Origin: Asterias amurensis
Lineage: Eukaryota; Echinodermata; Asteroidea; Forcipulatida; Asteriidae
Direction: 5' to 3'
NCBI RefSeq assembly: GCF_032118995.1
Contig: NC_092654.1
Location: 2,542,001 to 2,606,000, forward strand
DNA: 64,000 bases
The translations under genes and the position numbers were made by a program. The notes under the pieces are model-generated. The model did no database searches. It was not told where the DNA came from and was given only the letters and a program-made list of their open reading frames with translations. Within the stretch, counting starts at the first letter, position 1, and every line of letters starts with the position of its first letter. Shown in pieces: positions 27,501 through 31,639 of this stretch.

Positions 27501-30269
27501 TAATAAAGTTACATTAAACGGGTAAAGGTATCTTAAGTTCCGCAGATTCATAACTTTTATTACTCGGTCACCCTAAACTGCATACAGCATAAGTACTGCC
27601 CGTCACTTAAAGGGTAGTTGAGCTTGGCTTGATGGTGCAAGGAACAGGAACAGGATGCCAGGCTTAGTTTTCGCTGAAGCGTGTAGGCTGGAGCTGGGAC
27701 TAACCTAAACTGAAACTGAAACAAGGAACTGGAACGAGGTTCCAACTCACCCTTTCGCCATCCCTCCGTTCCTTAATCAGCTCTCTGTCCTTCTCCTTCA
27801 GCTCTCTCTGGAGGAGATCCGATTGTCGACTCAGCTCATGGATCTCGTTCTGTAAGGTTCGGATGTCTCGAGACCCAGAACTTGCTCCCAGACGCTACAA
27901 GAAAATACAGACAATTAGAATTTGTATCCCTCAGACAGCAGGGGGTATGACTTGAACTGTTTGCTTGTTCGATGACTGTGGCATGTTGTGGCTGAGTGGT
28001 CTTGTCACACTGGACTCAAGTCCAAGGCCAACTTTCACTTCACAGAGCTGCTTAAGTAGACAGCTGAGCTCAACATGAATAATTTTTTTTCCAGAAATTT
28101 ATCATGAAGACCAGAATCAAAGTGAGAACAAAACTATCTACCTACATGTTGCTAAACATATAAACTGGTTTATATTTTAACAAATGCTTTTTCATTTGTC
28201 CTAGGTGTAAGTCTGCTTTGATTATTTAAATTTTTAAGACATTCAAAGATATTTATCAGCCTTGTCCGAATTGGTGGCTACAGCTTTGACTGCGGCTAAA
28301 TGTCAGTACGCTTTGAAGTATGGAACATTCTTTCAACAAATTTCTTCGCAACAGTCGTAGCCATAGCTGTAGCCACCAGTTCAGCTAACAATCATACTGC
28401 ACTAACCTGCAATCTCTTGTTCTCCTCCTCAAGATCTCTGATTTGATCAAGTAGAGCTTGCTCTGCATAGAGAATAATAGAACATGCTGAATAAATTGTT
28501 CACCGTTTGTATGTGACACATAAAGACTCAAAGGTAAGAGCAGATACATCTTTATGAAGTTTAATGACCCAAGTAATTCAATGTAAAATACTCGCTCATT
28601 GAAAAAGATGTTTACTTTCTGAGTTTTTGTGGCCATAAACTCAGAAAATCTTTAATGGAGCTTTCCTTTAAGAAGTTAGCAGCAATATTCTGCTATAAAA
28701 TACTCATGATGTAATTTTTTATTTAAAAAAAAAAAAAATTTATACAAGTGTTTTCAAGGTGTGGGCAACAATCAACTATTTTTTCCAGGGCCTGTTGCCA
28801 CCTACTCCTGAGGCTCAAACAGGGCTGCCCCCTTCACAGTCCATACGGATGAAGGCTTGGGTATCATCCACTAGGAGCCTGGCTGGTAGAGCAGAAAGTA
28901 CTACCTCCCAAACTTAAAGGGGAGAACTCAAGAAACTAAAAAACTATGTACTCACCATTGCGGACTCCTTCTTTGCCTTGGTTCTGGGCCAAGTTCTCCA
29001 GCTCCTCAAACGCCACCTTGGCCTGCTCATTCTTCAGCTGCATCACGGAACGAGTGACATCAAATAATTGGAGGAGATGATCTGCTGACTCTGAGGCAGC
29101 GGGGGCAGCCTGCCAATTAATTAATCAAATTAATTACTTAAAAAACAACAAAAACAAATCAATGAGACACCAACATATTTAGAAGGCAACTTCAATGGAA
29201 AGCAGGGAGAGTGGCATGATAATTTTGGAAAACCACTGCAAAACATCTAAAGCATCTTCTAATTATTCATATAGGGTGCCTACCATATGTGAGGATAGAA
29301 CACCTATATTATTTATTGAGAATTATGTCAGTAAAGATGATGTGACCTGTGACATCACATGTTTACCAAAGAGCCACAGAGCCTAGACTTCCTGCAGGCA
29401 CGATTTGTACACAGCTCAATGAAATAAAACATAAAATCTTTTATATAACACCCAAGCAGATCCTTGTCATTTGATTGGAGGATTGTCCGTCACGTGATAG
29501 CAAACAAAAGAACCATTGCACGCTGAGTCACTCACCGTGCTTTTTCGTTCCATCCCATAAGTACCATTGCACGCTGCCAGCGTGCAATGGTACTTTTCGG
29601 ATGGATTGAAAAAGCTGAGTAAAAACATCACTGCGTGCACCCGTCTTTGGTATGACGTAATGCAGCAGTGTTACTGCAAGGCATATTAGAAAAACTACTA
29701 GCATTCAGCTTCTACAGTTAAAAATTGTAGGCCTACGCTTTGTTTGTTTTGAAAATTGTATCTTTCAATCAAAATGACAAAGATCTACTTGGATGTTATA
29801 TAAAACAAATAATGAATGTTTTTCCTAAGTGCAATGGTGCGAATATGTTCATTCGTTGAAAGCTGGAATGTCCATTCAACTCGGCATATGACTTGTGCAG
29901 TATCTTGCCTGCCAGAAAAGCTGAATAACAAACAAGGTTACACTTATTGTAAACAAAGATTACATAGAGGCCCTAACGTGTGTTTCACCAATCAAATGAC
30001 AAGGATCTGAAGGCCCCTATCCTATGCATGTCAAACTGATTGTCTTGTTATATAACAAGTCAAGGCCAGTAATCATTTTTAGCCATAAGCTCTATGATAT
30101 TGTGGTTTTTCCCCCACATTCAAGCCCTGTTGTACTAGGGGTAAGCTTATAAATACTTATCTATGATGGTTCTTACTTCTGTGAGGATGCCGTACACCTC
30201 TTCAGCGTCCTCCTCAGACAGTCCCTTGGCGTTCAACCCCATGATGTGATCCCAGTCAAGGGGCGCCAT
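418..30269 (-). CDS. CEP290: CEP290, centrosomal/ciliary transition-zone coiled-coil protein (3' end outside window)
   Basis: CEP290 bridges microtubules and membrane at the ciliary transition zone and also acts at the centrosome and centriolar satellites; in humans its loss causes Joubert, Leber and related ciliopathies. I see 47 coding exons on the minus strand, from ATG at 30269 to an exon ending at 418, and all junction phases agree. The joined product is about 2357 residues of nearly continuous coiled coil. Segments I recognise from vertebrate CEP290 include SQKEANARAPTTTM-like (residues near 1715), ELRRQFSGAIPLADQEKFSK (1270 on), MKELNERQRAEH (near 1065), RRFAVLRHQQGLLYQEY (near 815) and ADSKSWKSIVVTRMYE (near 2275). 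The N-terminus MAPLDWDHIMGL resembles vertebrate MPPNINWKEIMK, and the start has a strong Kozak context (CACCATGG). Human CEP290 has about 2480 residues, so roughly 120 C-terminal residues lie past base 1. Exon ends rest on splice signals and homology remembered, not aligned. Confidence 0.96.
984..1121 (-). CDS. CEP290: CEP290 coding exon 46
   Basis: 46 codons, phase 0/0, residues 2256-2301. RGPRLEGADSKSWKSIVVTR is nearly identical to vertebrate RGPQLEGADSKSWKSIVVTR. Confidence 0.97.
1570..1815 (+). repeat. tRNA-derived SINE-like repeat (Leu/Ser-like head)
   Basis: A B-box-like GGTTCAAATCCC follows a tRNA-like head. Next comes CTTGTGTCCTTGAGCAATG and a shared body ending in CCAGGGGTATAAATGGGTAC. 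The same body recurs at 6803-6890 and, inverted, at 16495-16700. It lies in a CEP290 intron. Confidence 0.6.
1837..2043 (-). CDS. CEP290: CEP290 coding exon 45
   Basis: 69 codons, phase 0/0, residues 2187-2255 (TELNKIKHQVGGQLSTRYES...). It parallels vertebrate AELEKLKAHLGHQLSMHYES. Donor GTAAGT. Confidence 0.95.
2213..2382. repeat. Foldback MITE-like repeat (GCTTAAGCA family)
   Basis: Opens with GGGCCCACTTTCATAGAGCT and GCTTAAGCACAAAAAG and closes with its reverse complement-like CAGCAGCTCTATAAA. Member of the most frequent dispersed family in this window. Confidence 0.65.
2627..2794 (-). CDS. CEP290: CEP290 coding exon 44
   Basis: 56 codons, phase 0/0, residues 2131-2186. GKTVPELERTVGLMKKVVER is almost the same as vertebrate GKTIPELEKTIGLMKKVVEK. 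Confidence 0.96.
2985..3085 (+). repeat. tRNA-derived SINE-like repeat (family TTGACAAAATAGGG)
   Basis: Starts with ACAAAGATACTGACAAAATAGGG and has a degenerate B box (TTGTTCAAGTCCC). Related copies, all plus strand, lie at 3890-4010, 5365-5515, 18925-19070 and 19105-19250. Confidence 0.5.
3090..3361. repeat. MITE with 21-bp terminal inverted repeats
   Basis: ATAAGAACTAGAGGGCGCAC opens the element and the reverse complement closes it at 3341-3361. The 270-bp interior carries no ORF of note. It sits in a CEP290 intron. The GAGGGCGC end and a nearby TATATAAG resemble the repeated ends at 50.6-52.6 kb. Confidence 0.65.
3412..3678 (-). CDS. CEP290: CEP290 coding exon 43
   Basis: 89 codons, phase 0/0, residues 2042-2130. 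LSQENLELRFDFENANRDVP parallels vertebrate LSSENIELKFQLEQANKDLP. Confidence 0.95.
4047..4184 (-). CDS. CEP290: CEP290 coding exon 42
   Basis: 46 codons, phase 0/0, residues 1996-2041 (VASMKRKQALGQSSL...). The EEVQTRNRQLTEKLDLMERQ part parallels vertebrate EDLHLQNRYLQEKLHALEKQ. Confidence 0.93.
4311..5364. repeat. 62-bp minisatellite, 17 copies
   Basis: Seventeen units, each exactly 62 bases, each beginning CAGGGTGCGATCCTTGGC (third unit CAGGCTGCG). Units differ mainly at two sites: GGCTAC/GGCCAC and GTAAAC/GTTAAC/GTGAAC. No unit is truncated. The array fills a CEP290 intron between exons 41 and 42. Identity is close enough to indicate recent expansion, and the array is likely to vary in copy number. 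Confidence 0.97.
5365..5515 (+). repeat. tRNA-derived SINE-like repeat abutting the minisatellite
   Basis: AAACAAAGATATTGACAAATATAGG, then an A-box-like TAGCTCAGTTGGAAGAGC and a B-box-like GGTTCAGATCC. It starts at the first base after the last 62-bp unit. Confidence 0.6.
5594..5851 (-). CDS. CEP290: CEP290 coding exon 41
   Basis: 86 codons, phase 0/0, residues 1910-1995. KWEEGKKWEKRVESLKSKLK matches vertebrate RWEEGKKWQAKIEGIRNKLK. EELRKRNYELEEE parallels EELKKRNLDLEND. Confidence 0.95.
5976..6890 (+). repeat. SINE-like repeat split by an AT-rich LINE-like 3' tail
   Basis: A tRNA-Leu-like head (TGGCATGGCCGAGCGGTTAA) stops near 6030, and the matching SINE body (TTGAGCAAGATA ... GGGGTATAAATGGGTACCTG) resumes at about 6803. 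The intervening 770 bases are T-rich and end in AATAAAGAATAAGAATCAG, which looks like the 3' end of a non-LTR element. No reverse transcriptase frame is present. Confidence 0.5.
7023..7160 (-). CDS. CEP290: CEP290 coding exon 40
   Basis: 46 codons, phase 0/0, residues 1864-1909 (HTDEPEKGPSSETDKL...). It is poorly conserved and Lys/Glu/Asp-rich. Acceptor TTTTGCAG, donor GTATGT. Confidence 0.87.
7677..7769 (-). CDS. CEP290: CEP290 coding exon 39
   Basis: 31 codons, phase 0/0, residues 1833-1863 (DLDAKSSALQKLQEEHKKL...). The donor GTCAGA is the site that keeps phase 0; an AGAG|GTCAAA site 10 bases earlier would not. Confidence 0.8.
8085..8192 (-). CDS. CEP290: CEP290 coding exon 38
   Basis: 36 codons, phase 0/0, residues 1797-1832 (EQLEESRSKFDSAKKEL...). 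Acceptor TTTCCACAG, donor GTAACA. Confidence 0.88.
8906..9043 (-). CDS. CEP290: CEP290 coding exon 37
   Basis: 46 codons, phase 0/0, residues 1751-1796 (SLSQALLKLRADMVETAQQ...). It matches vertebrate ALSRALLELRAEMTAAAEE. Confidence 0.94.
9330..9470 (-). repeat. tRNA-derived SINE-like repeat
   Basis: Reverse complement carries GGCATGACATTGCTGAGTGG, then GGGTTGAAGTCCCGGTTGTG. This is a tRNA-like head with a degenerate B box, in a CEP290 intron. Confidence 0.5.
9508..9633 (-). CDS. CEP290: CEP290 coding exon 36
   Basis: 42 codons, phase 0/0, residues 1709-1750. QKEANARAPTTTMKSLVERL is one of the best-conserved CEP290 blocks. Donor GTAAGT. Confidence 0.96.
10119..10206 (-). CDS. CEP290: CEP290 coding exon 35
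   Basis: 88 bases, residues 1679-1708 (RLKGEHNAEVTRLEGEI...). The donor GTTTGC is weak, but the phase fits both sides. Confidence 0.85.
10463..10662 (-). CDS. CEP290: CEP290 coding exon 34
   Basis: 66 codons plus two bases, residues 1613-1678. PGAPVPTNKQLARLQELEDL parallels vertebrate SPTPVPTNKHFIRLAEMEQT. Confidence 0.94.
10885..11034. repeat. Foldback MITE-like repeat (AGTTAGGAC family)
   Basis: GGGGTCGATTTCACAAAGAG at one end and its near reverse complement at the other. The interior is made of alternating AGTTAGGAC and GTCCTAACT. Relatives lie near 49050, 56330-56450 and 57125-57245. Confidence 0.7.
11210..11417. repeat. MITE with perfect 20-bp terminal inverted repeats
   Basis: Begins GACCCTTCCCATGAAATATG and ends with the exact reverse complement. 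The 208-bp element is rich in GCGC words and has no ORF. It lies in a CEP290 intron. Confidence 0.75.
11519..11626 (-). CDS. CEP290: CEP290 coding exon 33
   Basis: 36 codons, phase 0/0, residues 1577-1612 (ESAGEHKKHLEEI...AFNKFKKAAQ). It parallels vertebrate KKHEEDLHILHHRLE...SLNKFKQTA. Donor GTAAGT. Confidence 0.92.
11746..11811 (-). CDS. CEP290: CEP290 coding exon 32
   Basis: 22 codons, phase 0/0, residues 1555-1576 (TRLQKKEEALQKYVELLDEA...). It parallels vertebrate ARLNQKEEVLKKYQRLLEKA. The donor GTTTGT is weak. Confidence 0.9.
12150..12335. repeat. Foldback MITE-like repeat (GCTTAAGCA family)
   Basis: CACAGAGCTGCTTA at the left and GCTTAAGCAACTCTGTGAAATTG at the right pair as a foldback. 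Intronic. Confidence 0.6.
12376..12597 (-). CDS. CEP290: CEP290 coding exon 31
   Basis: 74 codons, phase 0/0, residues 1481-1554. RDKIINELRLRLPASSERD matches vertebrate RDKVINELRLRLPATAERE. Confidence 0.95.
13048..13182 (-). CDS. CEP290: CEP290 coding exon 30
   Basis: 45 codons, phase 0/0, residues 1436-1480. FEEATGSLPDPSLPISSQLE is nearly identical to vertebrate FEEATGSIPDPSLPLPNQLE. Confidence 0.95.
13696..13884 (-). CDS. CEP290: CEP290 coding exon 29
   Basis: 63 codons, phase 0/0, residues 1373-1435. LLWEQREVELERMIDSLERQ parallels vertebrate MAWDQREVDLERQLDIFDRQ. Confidence 0.93.
14383..14577 (-). CDS. CEP290: CEP290 coding exon 28
   Basis: 65 codons, phase 0/0, residues 1308-1372 (LKYEREKVSDQL...). 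The EWHAKMQDTRLQHLKLSRQ segment parallels vertebrate NWHMKIEELRLQELKLNRE. Confidence 0.92.
14963..15076 (-). CDS. CEP290: CEP290 coding exon 27
   Basis: 38 codons, phase 0/0, residues 1270-1307. ELRRQFSGAIPLADQEKFSK is almost the same as vertebrate LRRQFSGALPLAQQEKFSK. Confidence 0.95.
15452..15654 (-). CDS. CEP290: CEP290 coding exon 26
   Basis: 203 bases, residues 1202-1269 (GKLHHHIVALQVSEGTAV...). ARNKARHLKRTIQ matches vertebrate GRNRAKHLRQTIQ. Confidence 0.94.
15714..16045. repeat. Two adjacent foldback MITE-like copies (GCTTAAGCA family)
   Basis: First copy 15714-15897 (TTTCATAGAGCTGCTTAAGCA). A second, shorter copy follows directly (15910-16045), beginning at AACTTCATGAAACTGCTAAG. Intronic. 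Confidence 0.55.
16050..16182 (-). CDS. CEP290: CEP290 coding exon 25
   Basis: 44 codons plus one base, residues 1158-1201. SREKEVLSLRQQLIDIQTQS parallels vertebrate SRDKEVESLRMQLLDYQAQS. Donor GTAAAT. Confidence 0.93.
16297..16455 (-). CDS. CEP290: CEP290 coding exon 24
   Basis: 53 codons, phase 0/0, residues 1105-1157 (LTRLNLEAQRTEQELRDEL...). It matches vertebrate LTKINLDAQKVEQMLRDEL. The acceptor ends in AAG. Confidence 0.92.
16890..17083 (-). CDS. CEP290: CEP290 coding exon 23
   Basis: 194 bases, residues 1040-1104. TTMEMKELNERQRAEH is nearly identical to vertebrate TMLEMKELNERQRAEH. Donor GTATTG. Confidence 0.94.
17155..17320 (-). repeat. tRNA-derived SINE-like repeat (near-perfect A and B boxes)
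   Basis: The reverse complement reads GGTAGTCTAGTTGGTAAGAC and later GGGTTCGAATCCCACCC, both good pol III internal promoter boxes. The tail ends in ACACATCGGTGTATGGGT. Relatives: 18095-18245 (degraded), 25080-25200, 26440-26500 and, on the plus strand, 35470-35605. It is not called a true tRNA because no full cloverleaf could be drawn. Confidence 0.6.
17540..17885 (+). repeat. SINE-like repeat with shared 3' body
   Basis: tRNA-like piece (GTGTGGGTTTAAGTCATACT), then a body with CAGTGCACTTATC and CACATGGTGCTATGTATAG, closing in ATGAGCACTATATAAGAAGCC. The last 200 bases recur at 22885-23095. Confidence 0.55.
17942..18056 (-). CDS. CEP290: CEP290 coding exon 22
   Basis: 38 codons plus one base, residues 1002-1039 (LENKRLEEDVDTM...EKEKLHTLE). 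It matches vertebrate KEKLHTIE. Confidence 0.92.
18300..18473 (-). CDS. CEP290: CEP290 coding exon 21
   Basis: 58 codons, phase 0/0, residues 944-1001. FKIAALQRALDESV and QYNELAAKYRDLLQTDNKLV match the vertebrate protein closely. Confidence 0.94.
18743..18823 (-). CDS. CEP290: CEP290 coding exon 20
   Basis: 27 codons, phase 0/0, residues 917-943 (EVNKLRNEMVQMETAI...LGYLQRHK). It parallels vertebrate MEAEVCEKIGCLQRFK. Confidence 0.9.
18925..19250 (+). repeat. Two tandem tRNA-derived SINE-like repeats
   Basis: Both copies read A-box-like TAGCTCAGTTGG or TAGCCCAGTTGG, a B-box-like GGTTGGAATCC or TAGTTAAAATCC, then TTTTTCTTTG. Same family and orientation as 2985 and 5365. Intronic. Confidence 0.6.
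19403..19552 (-). CDS. CEP290: CEP290 coding exon 19
   Basis: 50 codons, phase 0/0, residues 867-916. ATRKITVLRVNERALTRRF parallels vertebrate NSRKITVLQVNEKSLIRQY. Confidence 0.93.
19758..19976 (-). CDS. CEP290: CEP290 coding exon 18
   Basis: 73 codons, phase 0/0, residues 794-866 (ELSNKETQLTHCESSL...). RRRFAVLRHQQGLLYQEY matches vertebrate NRKFAVIRHQQSLLYKEY. Confidence 0.94.
20216..20291 (-). pseudogene. CEP290: Decayed third copy of the exon-17 end
   Basis: This is a 76-base copy of the same exon end, again flanked by acceptor (TTTGTCACAG) and donor (GTAAGA). It reads CTA CCT TGA at its start, has one extra base (76 instead of 75) and has TAG in place of the final CAG. Included, it would stop translation, so it is either a dead copy or a poison exon. 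Confidence 0.7.
20336..20410 (-). CDS. CEP290: Duplicated copy of the end of CEP290 exon 17, intact and in phase
   Basis: These 75 bases repeat the last 25 codons of the preceding exon (LPQGMAVSSAEV...NEQLIHALQ) with only one or two base differences. The copy has its own acceptor (TTTGTGACAG) and donor (GTAAGA). Both boundaries are phase 0, so inclusion would add an exact 25-residue repeat without a frame change. Whether it is spliced in is unknown. Twenty-five is not a multiple of seven, so the repeat would shift the heptad register. Confidence 0.55.
20482..20631 (-). CDS. CEP290: CEP290 coding exon 17 (parent of a tandem exon duplication)
   Basis: 50 codons, phase 0/0, residues 744-793 (ITRLEQDLQAL...NEQLIHALQ). 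The end matches vertebrate LPDGIAPSSA...NEYLIHLLQ. Its last 75 bases recur twice downstream in the same intron. Confidence 0.93.
20939..21103 (-). CDS. CEP290: CEP290 coding exon 16
   Basis: 55 codons, phase 0/0, residues 689-743. AQLDQLTGRNEELRRELRQ is nearly identical to vertebrate AQVDQLTGRNEELRQELRE. Confidence 0.94.
21563..21778 (-). CDS. CEP290: CEP290 coding exon 15
   Basis: 72 codons, phase 0/0, residues 617-688. It ends with LQIPNLERLVV, parallel to vertebrate LIIPSLERLVN. Confidence 0.92.
22028..22255. repeat. Foldback MITE-like repeat
   Basis: GGGCCCAATTTCATTTCTCT at the left and CCACGAAATTGGGCC at the right, with TAAGCA/TGCTTA words inside. Intronic. Confidence 0.6.
22308..22562 (-). 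CDS. CEP290: CEP290 coding exon 14
   Basis: 85 codons, phase 0/0, residues 532-616. LERLEAERLDLKKQVRLLAQ matches vertebrate ESLEEERLDLKKKIRQMAQ. The middle is Gly/Lys-rich and breaks the coiled coil. Confidence 0.93.
23106..23283 (-). CDS. CEP290: CEP290 coding exon 13
   Basis: 178 bases, residues 472-531. The NEELRGRLGLDPKEALDL segment aligns with vertebrate NEALRERVGLEPKTMIDL. Donor GTAAGG. Confidence 0.93.
23463..23533 (-). CDS. CEP290: CEP290 coding exon 12
   Basis: 71 bases, residues 449-471 plus two bases (GEYGLVEAVQEIKECKK...). It aligns with vertebrate GVYGLEDAVVEIKNCKN. Confidence 0.92.
23626..23800. repeat. Foldback MITE-like repeat (GCTTAAGCA family)
   Basis: GGGTCCAATTTCATAAAGCT at the left and a complementary AACTTGGCCCA at the right. 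The inner part GGCTGGTAACC is typical of the family. A partial copy lies at 24105-24225. Confidence 0.6.
23894..24063 (-). CDS. CEP290: CEP290 coding exon 11
   Basis: 170 bases, residues 392-448. It contains ADADAREKDKQLTEALTRM, parallel to vertebrate AEADAREKDKELVEALKRL. The donor is the less common GTCAGT. Confidence 0.93.
24268..24391 (-). CDS. CEP290: CEP290 coding exon 10
   Basis: 41 codons plus one base, residues 351-391 (ALEDKDKQLDSLKK...), ending G|GTAAGA. The acceptor is an AAG, so the 5' edge is slightly less certain. Confidence 0.85.
24868..24990 (-). CDS. CEP290: CEP290 coding exon 9
   Basis: 41 codons, phase 0/0, residues 310-350 (DLLSEKDEKIEEVI...). The AQMDTDKTSVVAL part matches vertebrate AQLDADKSNVMAL. 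Confidence 0.93.
25435..25524 (-). CDS. CEP290: CEP290 coding exon 8
   Basis: 30 codons, phase 0/0, residues 280-309 (IQDLTDQLRG...NKKVEEWK). It matches vertebrate VQELTDLLKS...NAKVEEWK. Donor GTTAGA. Confidence 0.92.
26196..26378 (-). CDS. CEP290: CEP290 coding exon 7
   Basis: 61 codons, phase 0/0, residues 219-279 (NLTEANEKLQEQ...). It is close to vertebrate TLTEANEKIEVQ. Donor GTAATA. Confidence 0.93.
26794..26946 (-). CDS. CEP290: CEP290 coding exon 6
   Basis: 51 codons, phase 0/0, residues 168-218. It contains LQRRGDDVEFQDKLRDKN, parallel to vertebrate LSRRGEDSDYRSQLSKKN. The acceptor ends in AAG. Confidence 0.93.
27424..27477 (-). CDS. CEP290: CEP290 coding exon 5
   Basis: 18 codons, phase 0/0, residues 150-167 (FASRAEEAEREIRELKRD). 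Acceptor CTCTATAG, donor GTAAGT. Confidence 0.88.
27751..27894 (-). CDS. CEP290: CEP290 coding exon 4
   Basis: 48 codons, phase 0/0, residues 102-149 (RLGASSGSRDIRTLQ...). It corresponds to the vertebrate SAGGRDTRFLRNEI segment. Donor GTGAGT. Confidence 0.92.
28268..28384. repeat. Foldback repeat
   Basis: AATTGGTGGCTACAGCTTTG pairs with ATAGCTGTAGCCACCAGTT at the other end; about 117 bp. Intronic, in CEP290 between exons 3 and 4. Confidence 0.6.
28407..28462 (-). CDS. CEP290: CEP290 coding exon 3
   Basis: Short exon of 56 bases: completes split residue 83 (E), then QALLDQIRDLEEENKRLQ. Acceptor CTATGCAG, donor GTTAGT. The phase fits both neighbours. Confidence 0.88.
28956..29109 (-). CDS. 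CEP290: CEP290 coding exon 2
   Basis: Residues 32-82 plus one base (AAPAASESADHLLQLFDVTRS...). It matches the vertebrate VIHLFRITQSLM segment. Acceptor TTGGCAG, donor GTGAGT; it ends after codon base 1. Confidence 0.92.
29441..30056. repeat. 0.6-kb inverted-repeat element with internal hairpin
   Basis: TTATATAAC (29441) and GTTATATAA (30048) form the ends. CAGATCCTTGTCATTTGATT near the left end reappears inverted at 29990-30009. A second perfect hairpin, AAGTACCATTGCACGCTG with its complement, is at 29562-29599. No transposase frame, so probably non-autonomous. It lies in the intron after coding exon 1. Confidence 0.55.
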
Positions 30270-30294
30270 GGTGAACACTGTCCTTCCTTCTTTA
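30177..30294 (-). CDS. CEP290: CEP290 exon with start codon (coding exon 1)
   Basis: Residues 1-31 (MAPLDWDHIMG to YGILTE), coding part 30177-30269, ending in phase 0 at GAA|GTAAGA. The upstream 25 bases are 5' UTR after an acceptor at 30295. The strong Kozak context CACCATGG supports this start. Confidence 0.9.
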
Positions 30295-30445
30295 CTGTTC
30301 GAAATATTAAAAAACGTTTAAATTAATTCCATTGTTACACATAAAACGACGCATTACAACAATTTGAATGAAAAATAACAATAGGTGGCGTCTTGCTCGC
30401 ACAAGGGGATAATTTGTTTACTTTGAAATTTTGATTATCCGATTG

Positions 30446-30561
30446 TAGCCCACCTTGTTGAGCTGTTAATGGCTCCGCTTTTAACATCAGTCTCATCACT
30501 GTCACTAGTGATGAGATCGATGTTAAAAGCGGAGCCATTAACAGCTCAACAAGGTGGGCTA
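30446..30561. mobile_element. 116-bp near-perfect palindromic MITE with 9-bp target duplication
   Basis: Arms of at least 43 bases match exactly (start TAGCCCACCTTGTTGAGC, end its reverse complement). The direct repeat ATCCGATTG flanks both sides (30437-30445 and 30562-30570). A 9-bp duplication suggests a Mutator-like (MULE) source; the family is inferred. It lies in the CEP290 5' UTR intron. The arms show little decay, so insertion looks recent. Confidence 0.8.
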
Positions 30562-31537
30562 ATCCGATTGTGTCTTGTGACTCCGGTCGTGTGCTGTAGG
30601 CCTATGTGAAGTTCCAGTACTGTAGGCGTGAAACACAGAGTCCTTTAGTTTTACCTAGGTAGGTATCAATTCCCATTTGACAAAACTAGTATCTCTATCA
30701 GACTTGTTCAATTCAAGATGGTGCATCAGTCATCATGAAGACGGAAGTGCTTAGTGACAATATTTTTTATTTATTTATTTTAAATCTTTAGACATACACA
30801 ATAGTTACAAGTTGTTCAGGGGCTGTCAAGGTTAAAACAAAAATATGAAAAACTGTCATCAAAAGATGTGTAAAACCAGACCCCTGCCAACGATAAAAAT
30901 ATAATTATAGAATATAAAAAGGTGATTGCAATTAAACATTTAAAAATCACACAAAAGAAAACATTAAAACACAAGCAAAACCAGACTATGACATGATGAA
31001 GCTTTACATCTTGTTATCTTCATAGTTTTTTATTTATATTAGGACTGAGTCATATCATGGGCCTATTAATTTTTTGAAAGGGATATTTTGCCAGGTTTGA
31101 GGAACAGTTTATCTCAATTCAAATAAATTTAATCGGAACCATTTAATCATCAAGATTTTTAATATGCCGTGGCGTATGCTTGAGAATTCAACAACTTAAG
31201 AACTTAAGTTTAATTTAATTGTGCAATTCAATTCAATCAAGCACAAAAGGGAAAAGAGGGTGATTTACGATTGCTCGGCTTAAAAATATTTACTAAAACA
31301 AAGCCGGTGCCGGAAGATATCCACATCTTAAATAAAGAAACCAAAAAAATAGTAAAACAATACAATTTTACAAGTAAGTAAACAACGTTTTTTATTAGTT
31401 AGGAGTGTCCGGAAATGGGGCAAGCAACATCATCCAATTCAAGCCCGCGGTTTTCGGTCAGAGTTTCCCTTGAAACCTTTCACAAATAATTTAATTATTT
31501 TAAATGATTATGGATAAACATAACATACTTTACTTAC

Positions 31538-31610
31538 CGTTACAGTTTCTGTAGTTTTCAGATGCGGGCTTGAAACTGAACTTTGAAATTATGTCATTTT
31601 TATTTTTTGG
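31538..31610 (-). other. CEP290: Probable non-coding first exon and promoter edge of CEP290
   Basis: On the minus strand a strong donor (ACG|GTAAGT) lies at 31537/31536. The acceptor CGAACAG at 30295-30297 opens the ATG exon 25 bases before the start codon. This implies a 5' UTR intron of about 1.24 kb. The upstream edge (transcription start) is not fixed; the end given is a guess near a GCGCCAT element at about 31615-31625. No TATA box is seen, as is usual for a housekeeping ciliary gene. Confidence 0.5.
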
Positions 31611-31639
31611 AAAATATGGCGCGTCCCTCGCAACTGTCA

